This document shows, in pieces, positions 11,880 through 21,412 of a stretch of 64,000 bases of DNA; the first letter of the stretch is position 1, and every line of letters begins with the position of its first letter. The notes under the pieces were generated by a model, which was given only the letters and a program-made list of their open reading frames with translations, ran no database searches and was not told the DNA's origin. A program made the position numbers and the translations under genes. Origin of the DNA: Erythroxylum novogranatense (taxonomy: Eukaryota; Streptophyta; Magnoliopsida; Malpighiales; Erythroxylaceae); the NCBI GenBank assembly GCA_029891385.1, contig CM057230.1:30707402-30771401 (forward strand). The letters are read 5' to 3'.

Positions 11880-12235
11880 TATATGGGCAGAAACTTTGAT
11901 TGAGAAATTGATCTATTTAGAGGTTTAGTTTGCTTCCAAGTTGTTCATGAAAGTAGTAGAATATGTTTTGATCTTTCTTTTGATATAAATATTGGAATTT
12001 GTGGCAATAGGAATGGAAAGATATGATTTTAGAAGAGTGTTATACTGTTGCGGAAAATTTGTGATTTGACAGTAACTTTGATTGCATTTTTGACACCCTT
12101 AGGGGTGAAATTGGCTTGTGAGTTCTTCAAGGAAACTTGTAGAGTTTTCTGTGATCTTTCCAATGAGACTTTATTTGTCATTTTTGGACACTTGTGTGAA
12201 AAGATAGGGTGTGTGGAAGAAGAGAAGGTATATGG
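11880..12235 (+). repeat. Degenerate modules of about 180 bp in the LTR
   Basis: Two successive modules begin GCAGAAACTTTGATT (about 11888) and ACAGTAACTTTGATT (about 12069), about 181 bp apart. Each continues with a 'cttcatgaaagttgtagag'-like and an 'aagatatga'-like phrase. Comparable modules occur at 590-960, 15905-16230 and 32900-33430. They show no coding potential. Confidence 0.7.
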
Positions 12236-12266
12236 TTAAAGAAAAAAAAAGAAATTGGATCAGGCG

Positions 12267-12372
12267 AGGGGCTGACCTCGCCCTCGCGAGTGCTAAACGC
12301 TCATCCTCCGAGGGAGACAGCTCGCGAGGGCGAGCGTATGCACCCTCGTGAGCTCCTGGGTGCGAGGACGCT
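12267..12372 (+). repeat. GC-rich palindromic island of the large element's 5' LTR
   Basis: Repeated CTCGCGAG and GCGAGGGCGAG words lie within AT-rich sequence and are followed near 12470 by the CGACCTCCGATTGA box common to all the LTRs. The same block in the 3' LTR received two insertions. Confidence 0.85.
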
Positions 12373-12830
12373 CGATTTTCTTTTTAATTTAATTTAATTT
12401 AACTTTAATTTTATTATTTATTTTCAAAGTCAACAATTGCCTTCTTTTGTGAATAACTTTTCCATCCGACCTCCGATTGACCTGATTCTTGAGGCATCGG
12501 ATTCATGAAATATTTAATTTCATTTCTATATGAAATTGTGAATTTTTAGAGATAAAATTGACGTAGATTGATTCAGTTAAAGTTAGAGGACCGAGTAATT
12601 ATTTTTCTGGTCCATATTTTAGAGATAATTGGACCTATAGAGGTCCGAATTGAGCGATTTTGGTGTCTTTGGACTTCTAATATTTAGAGAAATTTTTTTG
12701 TGATAAATATTTATGGAATAATACCGAGAATGTCACGAACATGCATTGTACACATTTTAATTGCTATATGTGCATTTTACATATTTCTGATTATACATTT
12801 AGTAATGTTTGTATATTTTGACTGTTATAG

Positions 12831-12897
12831 AGGCGCTTTTGGAACGTCAACCCACCAACGTTGTCGAGACTTCCATGCATTAGCTCGGAATCTATTG
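12831..12897 (+). other. Exon-like box 2 of the LTR (67 nt)
   Basis: The box lies between TTATAG and GTGAGTGACC and includes GAGACTTCC and CATTAGCTCGGAA words. Counterparts of 62-66 nt lie at 27813-27878, 38843-38904, 46273-46337, 57403-57466, 58940-59002, and on the minus strand at 20700-20762 and 51981-52042. Confidence 0.6.
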
Positions 12898-13160
12898 GTG
12901 AGTGACCTAGATGGTTTTCTCAATTATTATTTGCTTAGAAAATTGTGGTGAATAATGGTGGGTTAGTGAATTGTGTTTCTGATTGTGGATTCTGGACAGA
13001 AGGTTCGATGTATTAAGAAGCTATGACATAAAAGTGTTACTTGTATGGAAATTTGTGAACTACTTGTTTATGATGTGATAGATTTCGACATGTGTGTTGA
13101 TTTTGACTTATATTGTTACATATGCATTCCATGTATGAATGCATGATCAGATAATGACAG

Positions 13161-13288
13161 TTGTGACCGGAGCAGCCACCGAGAGCTAAAAGCTCAATGT
13201 ATTTAGGCCTCGAGCTCACAGTGATTCAGAGCTTCAGGCTCAACGATTAATGCACCCATATTGGGACAGTTTAGGCGCTCAGTCACAA
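13161..13288 (+). repeat. Hairpin array with closing stem (5' LTR)
   Basis: TTGTGACCGGAGC (from 13161) pairs with GCGCTCAGTCACAA (ending 13288). Between them are short dyads such as GAGCTAAAAGCTC and GAGCTTCAGGCTC. The conserved lead-in ATGATCAGATAATGACAG precedes it, as in the other family members. Confidence 0.7.
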
Positions 13289-13452
13289 CATCGTAATAAA
13301 TTGGAAAAGTGTCACATGCGCATTTCATATGTATTTGCTTACATATATTTAATTGAGTGAAAGGCAAAAATGCCTTATACTTTTTTAACAATCATGTGGT
13401 ACTTTTGATGTATGTGAAATTATGAAATCAATGTGATATGCTTGATTGTTGC

Positions 13453-13529
13453 ATGAATTGAGTGAACCATCAATGATGGTTACCTCACTGAGTTCGCAAA
13501 CTCACCCAAAATTGCAACATATTTTTCAG
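13453..13529 (+). promoter_or_regulatory. Conserved palindrome box ending in a 3' splice-like site
   Basis: ACCATCAATGATGGT and TGAGTTCGCAAACTCA dyads are followed by an ACCCAAAATTGCAA word and ATTTTTCAG/G. This block of about 75 bp is among the best-conserved parts of all TGTAA-type LTRs here, in both orientations. Confidence 0.7.
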
Positions 13530-14934
13530 GACCGAGAGTAGACTCCTAGCTCCAGAGGGACTTTTCCTGCCGTGTAGATCGTGTTGGCAAGGAAAGTCAT
13601 GGCTCACAGGTCGGTCAGCTGGGACTTTTGGGATGACCTAGTTAGGGTTGATGTATTTTCCTTGTTATATAGCATTTTGTACTAGGTTTTTGGAGTGATG
13701 TACAAACAGTACATAATGACAGATGTATAAACTCCTTGATTTTGATGACAAAAATGAGGAAAAAGTTGGTTTAAAAAATTAGTGATTTTTATATTGATGT
13801 TTTATTATTATGATGCCATGTGAAGTGTAGTAGTGATCGTTCGTAGCTCATCCTTATCGTAGGATATGTATCGGAATGACCTACGGGCATCCCGGTGTAT
13901 ACTGTTGGGCCCCAATTTTTTTATTTTTTTATTTATTGATTTATTTATTTATTGATTTACTTGACTTATTCTTTATTTTTTCTTTAATTGTTTTAATTAT
14001 GTGTATATATATAAATATATTTTCATTGAGTCTTGGAATTAGTTAGTATGATTGGGAATTAGAATTTGAATTAGAATGAAGGGTTAGGATTAAGTTAGGT
14101 TTATTTGAAGTAGGCTTGGATGTGTAGAGCCATATGAGACAAAAATAAGGGCAATGTGGGAAGGTCCTTGTAAGTGAAGGGCATTTTAGGAGGAATAGGC
14201 CTTTGGTGGTTTAAATAAATGAATTAGAAGAAGGATAGGAGAAGTTGTCGTAGAACCCAAAAGAAAAGAAGAGAAAAATGTGACCTAAGGAGAAGAAAGA
14301 AGGAAGAGTCGTAGGAAGCTTGAAGGGAGGAAGAAGAAAAGAAGTGAAATCTACTTGTTGGAGGTAAGTTCCATCTTTGCTACGCTAGATTCAAGAATGG
14401 GATAAAATGGAGGTTAGGGTTTGTGTAGGGATTGAAGAAAGAAAGAAGAGAAGGGTAAAACCAATGGATTTTGGGTTTTCTAAGTTAGGGTTTTGGTTTT
14501 TCTAGCATAAATGGCCCATGGGTAGGTTAGGTTTAAAGTTTATTTTATCTTCGCTTGACTTTCTTGAATGCTACGATTTTCCTTTGGAATGTATTTATTA
14601 AATGGAGTATGGTTTAATTGAAGGGAATCAAGAAAACCCCACTCAAGACAAGGAGGATGGGCAATCTTGAATTCGGATTTCGACGTTTAGGTGGGTAACA
14701 TTTTTATGGTTGTTATGTGATGGGAAAATGCCCTATGTGTGTAATCTTTGTTTAAATGGTGCATATTTGAAAGTGTGTGATGAAATAGATAGGTTTCCTT
14801 TGGTATGAATGAAAAATATGAGACTATGATGATTTGATAAAATGAAAGAAGCATAAAAAAATGCCATTTTTGCGTTTGAATATTTAAGCATAATCTGGTT
14901 GTGATTGGGCAAGAGAGAACCTGTTTCGTTAGTC

Positions 14935-15020
14935 TCGTGCACGATGACCCATAGCCTTCTCCCAGCTGCCCACTTGAGGTCACGAGATCCTGAGAAATCG
15001 GACTCATTGTGTTACGGTGT
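14935..15020 (+). repeat. Conserved central box of TGTTGG-type LTRs
   Basis: GTGCACGATGACC, AGCCTTCTCCCAGCTGCCC and GAAATCGGACTC words occur in order. Versions lie on the minus strand at 35330-35420 and 43120-43210, and degenerate ones at 60435-60505 (plus) and 4780-4880 (minus). The box sits within the candidate intron, upstream of the acceptor-like site. Confidence 0.6.
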
Positions 15021-16242
15021 AAACCGTTGTGTTTAAGAAACTCTCGAGCCAATTGTGTGCATTTCATCATTTAATTGTGTTTATGATGCATAATCCATGA
15101 TATGATTGATATAAGTTCTCATGTTATGCCTTATATGATGATTTTGGGTTATTTGTGCTTTACATGATAAATTCTTAATGTTTGGATTCTTGAATTATGT
15201 GTTGTATAACTCATTACTCGATGGCTATAAAGGTGTTAGCCACTAAGCCGTGTTTTGCTTACCCCATTCTCCCTCCTCAGGTGCAAATCAAGTTGAGCGC
15301 TGAACCTTACAAGGCATCGGGCATAACTCCAAGACTTTAGACACTTTTGTATTAAGTTAGTAACTAGCTTTTAGAATAGCTTTATAAGCATATCAAACAT
15401 TTAGCATCTCATACCTTTTGTATTTTGTACTTGATTCTTGATGGATATGATGAATATGCTGATATGTAACTAAAGCTATGCTTGAACTCTTACAATTGGA
15501 AAAGAGAATGAGAGCTCTAGTGCTCTCTTCTTCATGTATGTATTGAATTGCGATCTGTATGACCTTGAAAAGGAATGTGTATGAGTCTTTTTAATTGTTG
15601 AGTTGCTGTTGGGTTTTGTATTGGGATAGCTCATTTGAATTTGCAATGGTTTATGAGTTGTTGAAGTTGGGCATAAGTCTTGTCAATTTACGGGTTGATG
15701 TGCTCTTAGGGTTAACTTTGGGTATGTTGTGCATTTAGTCATATTCAGGCTGATATAGAGTGAATGGGATCATTTAACCTTCTTGAGAGTTGTAGGTGAG
15801 TTGTAGAGCTTTCCCATGATGTATAATGAGCTATTGTTAGGACAGTAAATTGGAAGAGGTGAGTTGTTAAAGTGGAGTGCAGGTGCTGCCAAAAATGACA
15901 TATTTTTATTAACAGAAACTTTGAATCTATATGCGACCTATATAGAGTTGGAGTTTGTTCTTTTGGTCTTCATGAAAGCTGTAGAGCGTTCTCTTACCTT
16001 TCTATACCACCAAGTTTGTAAATTTGGAGTTCTGGGTCAAAAGTTATGGTATTTGCAAGTTCGGGTATTGATTGTGAGGAGTTAGTCGATCGGTCTTGGA
16101 GTAAACTTTTGATCCCTTTAGAAGCCAAGCTTGCTCTTAAGTCCTCTTGAAAATGGTATATCTGTCTTTTAGCTTTCCAACGCTACCAAGTTTGTCAAAT
16201 TTGGAGCTCGGAGTCAAAAGATATGAAGGTTTGAAGGTCGGA

Positions 16243-16490
16243 TCGCGTGGCCAGGCCGCTCGCTATGTCTTCCTTGGAAGGCGGCGTCACTTCAGACGCC
16301 TTGGCGCAGACGAGGGCCGCATGCAGCGCGCCTCAAGCAGACGAGCTCCACCCTGCCTTGCGCGGACGAGCTCATGAAGGAAGCGCCAGTGTGACGAGCT
16401 CCAGCCCGCCGCCCGCTCGGGCAAGCGAGGTCGCTTCGCCTGATTCGGGCGGCGGCGTCTTGCGTCTGCCACATGACCTTTGGGGTCGAC
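16243..16490 (+). repeat. GC-rich island of solo LTR 13903-17081
   Basis: A GC-rich block of about 250 bp carries dyads such as GGCGTC-ACTTCA-GACGCC (16283-16300). It is followed at about 16540 by the CGACCTCCGATTAA box. It is open in several frames on both strands because it is GC-rich; I do not regard it as coding. Confidence 0.75.
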
Positions 16491-17114
16491 TTGCGACCGA
16501 ACCGACCTCTCTCCTTTATTTGGCCATAACTTTTTAGTCCGACCTCCGATTAAGATGATTTTTAAAGCGATAGACTCCTAAGAAATTTTCTATCTCTTCA
16601 TGCCTCGTTGGTCAGTATTGTTGTTAAATTGAAAAAGGTGGATTGAAACAAAGTAGGATGATCGGTTGATAATGTCTGACTATGCTTCAATAATTTGGTG
16701 ATAACTTGAGATATAGAGCTCAGATTGAGGCAATTCTGGTTCCAAATTAAACTAGAGACATAAATCTACAAGTTATATGAAGGAGCCGAGCAAAAATCTA
16801 GCCTATAAGACTTTCAATTTCTGACATGAAGTCAGTAAAGTGTTCAGTCTTGGCTGTTTTTCTTTAAGATAGTATTTTGGCCATAACTTCTTCATTTCTA
16901 ATCCAAATTGAGCGTTTTTGGTGGCGTTGGAATCGTTAGACTATGGGGAACAAATGTCCTTAAGAAGTCGATCCGAAATTCCTATTGTAAGTCCCCAAAA
17001 TTGTGGTCAGTATGTTGTCAATTTTGGGTCTTCTATGCTTTTATGCTTTCGAATGTTGGGCTTCGGAGACGGGGTCCAACATATACCCTGCGGTAAGGGG
17101 GCGTTACATTTAGG

Positions 17115-17126
17115 TGATATCAAAGC
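17115..17126 (+). other. Decayed primer-binding site
   Basis: TGATATCAAAGC differs from TGGTATCAGAGC by two G-to-A changes and lies a few bases after the 5' LTR. It is the expected primer site of the large chromovirus and is probably no longer efficient. Confidence 0.8.
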
Positions 17127-17225
17127 ATGGTTTGGCATCTGTTGGGACTAGTAGACTATTTAGGCATGAATTATTGTGAGAAATGTTAAAATTGATCAGA
17201 ATTATTGTTTTGTTATAGGTCATCC

Positions 17226-18150
17226 GTCTTAGGTGATCAGATTGATCAACCAGTTGACCAAGGATCAGTCGGAGCCAGTAGGGAGTCCTCGGTGCCTCGA
17301 TCTGAGTAGTTGCCTCCTAGAGTTCTCGAGAGATTGGAGAGGAGGTATGATAGGCTGCGCAAGCAGGGGACTGTAGATTTTTATGGCAGTACAGACCCTG
17401 CTGAGGTTGAGGGATGGTTAGAGAGGACTGAGAGAGTCTTCGACCAGATGGATTGCAAACCTGATGAGAAGTTCGATTATGTAGTGTCTCTCTTACAGGG
17501 CCCAGCTTATCAGTAGTGGAAGACTGTCCTGGGCAGTACCACCAGGCTTTGCATACTGAAGTGGGAGGATTTTCTGAGGGCTTTTAAGGATAATTACATG
17601 CCCAAGGTTTATCTTGATATGAAGATGCAGGAATTTCTGGAATTGAAACAAGGTAGGATGTCAGTGGCTGAATATGAGGTGGGATTCAATGAGCTCATAG
17701 GGTATGCTACTGTTTTGATTCCTACTGAGGCAAATAAGTGCTGGAGGTTCGATCATGGCCTTAATATGGAGATTCGTACCAGGTTGGCCCGATCAGATAT
17801 GGGCACCTTTATTGGTGAGAGCTGCCGATCGGATTAAGCGATTGATGAGGCGAGAGCAATTTGAGGCTGGACAGGATCCAGAGGAAAGAGACCGAGTGAT
17901 GATCGGGGAAGTTCGCGAAGTTTCAAGCGCCGTAATGAACTTTAGGTCCTTTGGGAGGATCTAGCGTCCGGATTTGGGCAAAGAGGAGGTTTGCACAGAT
18001 TAGCGATGGCGATGGTAGAGGTATAGGATGATTCACCTCTAGTTTGTGAGCCTTTGCGAGAAGAGGCTGATGGTGAGTGTTGACTACCGGTGAAGCTTGC
18101 CTTAAATGGCTCCATGGACCATCAGTTAGAGATTGCTGCTACTTTGGGAG
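17226..18150 (+). pseudogene. gag: gag of the large chromovirus (capsid region, broken)
   Basis: Gag assembles the virus-like particle around the element RNA. A retrotransposon Gag domain is readable from about 17310: YDRLRKQGTVDFYG, WLERTERVFDQM, LLQGPAYQ, then YMPKVYLDMKMQEFLELKQG. The reading is broken by TAG at 17307, TAG at 17514 (TGG in the sister copy at 47558), and a frameshift near 17810. A CCHC knuckle expected near 18095-18140 is present only as a frameshifted remnant; the sister element keeps it intact. No ATG precedes the conserved region in frame, so the start is uncertain. Protease follows in the next frame. Confidence 0.85.
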
Positions 18151-18299
18151 CTCGATCTACGATCGATGGGCGATCAGGAGCAAACCACACCAAGGCAAGT
18201 GAGCAGGTGGTGGATCGAACAGAGGGGCCGAGTTAGAGGCCGAGGTAGAGCTGAGGGTTCAGTTGTGAGGACTGAGGGGCGGGGTAGCCGACCGCAGTC

Positions 18300-18699
18300 C
18301 CAGGCCAAGGTTTATGCCATGACTAGGCAGGAGGCCCAGGATTCCCTAGATGTGGTAGCAGGTGTGCTTCTTATCTTTGGTTTTGAAACATTTGCACTGC
18401 TAGATCCAGGATCCACACACTCTTTTATCGCACCACATTTGGCATGTAGACTGTATGGTGATAGGGAGTTATTACAGCATGGGCTAGAGGTGAGTGCACC
18501 TCTAGGCAGTACCACTACCTTAGGTGAGGTCTACAAGGGGTGCTCGATCCAGATTGATCAAGCAGAGTTGAAGGCAGACCTGATAGTCTTACAGTTGAGG
18601 GAGATAGATGTGATTTTGGGCATGGACTGGCTCACTGCCCATAGGGCCATCATGAACTGCTACACCAAGGAGGTCATATTAGAATCTCTGGTCACCTAG
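18300..18699 (+). pseudogene. pro: Retroviral-type aspartic protease of the large chromovirus
   Basis: This domain cleaves the Gag-Pol polyprotein. The active-site loop reads ALLDPGSTHSFI, where many relatives have D-S-G; the aspartate is present. The C-terminal flap/helix motif appears as DVILGMDWLTAHRAIM. The open frame begins upstream near 18133 and stops at a TAG at 18697, about 40 codons before the conserved pre-RT region. It lies between the decayed gag knuckle and RT, in normal chromovirus order. Confidence 0.88.
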
Positions 18700-18738
18700 C
18701 GATGTTCGAGAGGAGTTAGTCAGCGATGCGGCTGCCGG

Positions 18739-19592
18739 ATGATCTCATTCCTGAGTACCCTGAGATTGATGCAGGGAGGATGTGAGGCCTATCTGGCCCA
18801 TGTTATTGACACTAGATTTGAGCAGAGGCTGCAGGACATTCTCATGGTTAGGGAATTTCTGGATGTGTTTCCTGATGAGTTACCGGGTTTACCGTCGGAT
18901 CGGGAAACAGAGTTCACCATTGATCTAGTTCCAAGTGCTGCTCCTATATCTATTCCTCCATATAGGATGGCACCTGTGGAACTGAGGGAGTTGAAGACTC
19001 AGCTACAGGAGTTACTAGAGAAGGATTTTATCAGGCCCAGTGTCTCATATTGGGGGCTCCGGTATTGCTTGTGAAGAAGAAGGATGGGACTTTGAGATTG
19101 TGCATCGATTACAGGCAGCTAAGTCAGGTGACAGTGAAAAATAAATACCCACTGCCTAGGATCGATGATTTATTTGATCAGTTGCAGGGAGCTCAGGTGT
19201 TCACTAAGGTGGATCTGAGGTCAGGGTATTATCAGCTGAAGATAGCAGAGGCTGATGTGCCTAAGAGTGCATTCCAGAGTAGGTATGGGCATTTCGAGTT
19301 TTTAGTGATGCCGTTTGGGTTGACTAATACCCCGATAGCTTTTATGGCCTTGATAAATAAGGTCTTTCAGCCCTACCTAGATTAGTTTGTGATTGTATTT
19401 ATTGATGATATTTTGGTGTATTCGAGGAGTAGACAAGAGCATGCTGAGCATTTGAGGATTGTTTTGCAGCTTATGAGGGAGAAGCAACTGTATGCCAAAT
19501 TCAGTAAGTGTAAATTTTGGCTAGATGAGTTAGTATTTTTGGGTCATATAGTGACTGGAGAGGGTATTCAGGTCGATCCGAAGAAGATTGAG
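18739..19592 (+). pseudogene. pol: Reverse transcriptase, first part (interrupted)
   Basis: RT copies element RNA into DNA. Readable blocks in order: [90 protein letters not shown], and the catalytic FIDDILVYS near 19398. Breaks are a frameshift near 19045 and TAG at 19383 (CAG in the sister copy). The reading is then split by two insertions: a minus-strand solo LTR after TTGAG (19588-19592) and, 19 bp further on in the original gene, a larger element after GAAAG. Codons continue in frame at 28955 once both are removed. Confidence 0.93.
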
Positions 19593-19977
19593 TGTAGCAC
19601 CCCTCACCGTAGGGTACACATCGGGACGCCCGAAGGTCGCTCCGACACGTATCCCACGATAAAGGTGCACCACCAGAACATTTCCACTAATAATCCACAT
19701 GGCATCGCAATAATTAAAACCATAATATCGTAAATCAAGTAAATTTTAAAATCCAAATAATCTTATCATAAAGACAATTTCAATCTGATCATCCAATATT
19801 GAATAGACAAGTCTATCGGTTCCTAAATTAAACCAAAAAGGAAGCGTCTGAGCATCTATCTAAGTCATCCTCAAAAGTCCAACCCATCGGCCGACACATG
19901 TGCCATCGCTTCTCTTGCCAAAGACGCCGCACGGTAGGAAAAGACTATCTCCTGAGCTGAGGGTCTACACTAACGAT

Positions 19978-20050
19978 CTGAAAAATTAGATGCAATTTTA
20001 GGTGAGTTTGCGAACTCGGTGAGAAACCATCATCGATGGTTCACTCAAAT
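19978..20050 (-). promoter_or_regulatory. Conserved palindrome box with 3' splice-like site
   Basis: On the minus strand: ACCATCGATGATGGT, a GAGTTCGCAAACTC dyad, then TAATTTTTCAG. It is the same block as at 13453-13529. Confidence 0.7.
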
Positions 20051-20313
20051 CATGCATTACGCAAATTAAATGCATGTAATGGCACGATAATATTCAATTT
20101 ACTGATATTATATAACAATTTGATGATACTATAACGGTTTGCGTATCAAATAACAATTTACTGATATCATATCACAATTCACATGTATTATACAGCAGTT
20201 CACGGTAGCATGTAACAATTTGCAATCTCTCATGTCATCACATAATTGATGAAGTTTGCAATTCAATCAGTCATGTATACAATGCATATGAGACTCTTTT
20301 CCGATTATTGATG

Positions 20314-20436
20314 TTGTGCCCAAGTGCTCAACAAGATTCGATGGGGACGCGTCGAGGATTTCTCCCTGGGCTCGAGGCGGTCGATCTGATGTTCGAGCTC
20401 GAGGCTCTTTTCAGTGATAATAGCAACTTGGGTCAC
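20314..20436 (-). repeat. Hairpin region with altered but paired closing stem
   Basis: TTGTGCCCAAG (20314-20324) pairs with CTTGGGTCACA (to about 20437). Other copies use TTGTGACCGGAG with CTCGGTCACAA, so both sides of the stem differ here yet pairing persists. Internal dyads are eroded, for example GAGCTCGAGGCTC near 20395. Confidence 0.6.
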
Positions 20437-21249
20437 ATATCCATTATCGATCATGCATTTATGCATGCAATGCGATGTTCGAGAATTCGGTGTTGATAAT
20501 TGATGTTCGATAATTCGGTGTATGGCTATAAAAGCCCGATGATTGTATTTCTCGGTGTCATGCAAGAGTCAATCCATCTGAAGAGAAGCATACCATTCGA
20601 TCATGTATATTTTGGTAATCATGCAATTTCACACTTGCAAGTAATTCACATTGAGCACTTGAGCGATCGAGAATTTGAGAAACCAACTAGGATACTCACT
20701 GTTACTTAGAACTCGCTAGAAGTTCCAAAGAATGTCCGTGGAATGACGATCCAACGGCGCCTCTATATGATAAAACACGGTCCATTACTAGATGCTCAAT
20801 TAAGCCATTCGAATGCATATGTCTCGAGAGAATTATATACAATGCATGCTCACGATTTTTTCCGCTTAAAACCCAATTTATAACTCTTATGCCCCATTCT
20901 AACTTCATGATTCAATTGATCGACAATAATTGATCCCATCCTATAATTCAGTTCAAATTCCTCAATTCATACTTCCTATAACAGTTCCTATTCATTGGGT
21001 CAACACCTTTATTGAAAATCCCATTTAAAACTCTAATTGTCTCAATTCAATATTTAGGTCACACTAAGAACCATAATTGACCTTAATCTCGATAAATCAA
21101 TACCATTTAAATTAAATTCTAACTCCCATAATTATCCTCAATAGTAGAACTCTTTCCCTAGTCCGTAACGAATCAGGAATCACCTCAATTGGAGGTCTAC
21201 ACCATCAATTATACCCAATAAACACAAATTAATCCAATCAGAAAATCCT

Positions 21250-21412
21250 TCGCCGCGGCGTGAAGACTGCTCACCGCAGCGAGCAATCCATTCTGGGCGC
21301 GCCGCGGCGTCAAATAAATTGACGCTCACCGCGGCGTCTCGTTACGCTCGTCGCGGCGAGCACAATATTTTCTCGCCGCGGCGAGGCCGCACTAGACGTC
21401 GCGACGTGCGGG
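21250..21412 (-). repeat. GC-rich palindromic island (CGCCGCGGCG type)
   Basis: CGCCGCGGCG (21251-21260) and GCCGCGGCG variants repeat several times, with GCTCGTCGCGGCGAGC-like words near 21346. The position corresponds to the islands of the other TGTAA-type LTRs. Confidence 0.85.

Larger units (their letters stand above)
10701..12830 (+). other. Candidate intron 1 inside the 5' LTR
   Basis: The stretch starts at AG/GTAAGA (10701), after a purine-rich leader, and ends at TTATAG (12830). Equivalent donor-like and acceptor-like sites occur at the same relative places in the other TGTAA-type LTRs. Splicing is inferred from conserved signals only. Confidence 0.5.
13903..17081 (+). mobile_element. 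Solo LTR (TGTTGG type), TSD TATAC
   Basis: The insertion of 3,179 bp runs TGTTGGGCCCC...GGGGTCCAACA and is flanked by TATAC at 13898-13902 and 17082-17086. It contains no PBS, polypurine tract or coding region, so it is a solo LTR left by recombination between two LTRs. In plus orientation it shows a donor-like GAG/GTAAGT (14364), an acceptor-like CTCCTCAG (15280), a conserved box at 14935-15020, roughly 180-bp modules and a GC-rich island at 16243-16490. Confidence 0.93.
9886..17108 (+). repeat. 5' LTR of the large chromovirus (interrupted at 13903-17081)
   Basis: The LTR occupies 9886-13902 and 17087-17108, split by a solo LTR with a TATAC duplication. Its internal order is: a CCCATCACCGATGGG dyad at the start, a U3 palindrome (10370-10393), a TATA-like sequence (10419), a donor-like AG/GTAAGA (10701), roughly 180-bp modules (11100-12240), a GC-rich island (12267-12372), an exon-like box (12831-12897), a hairpin array (13161-13288), and a palindrome box ending in CAG (13529). 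It ends GGGGGCGTTACA, one base away from the usual GCTACA. Confidence 0.93.

Noticed and set aside
12700..12951. 83-codon frame, repeated at 58761-59060, as a small conserved protein
   Set aside because: The two frames are simply the 5' and 3' LTR copies of one element; other LTRs carrying the same box do not keep the frame, so RNA or splice constraint explains it better.
16247..16537. Overlapping open frames on both strands in a GC-rich block, up to 96 codons
   Set aside because: The block is the palindromic island of a solo LTR; frames are open because of GC content, with no domain, no start context and no counterpart in other copies.
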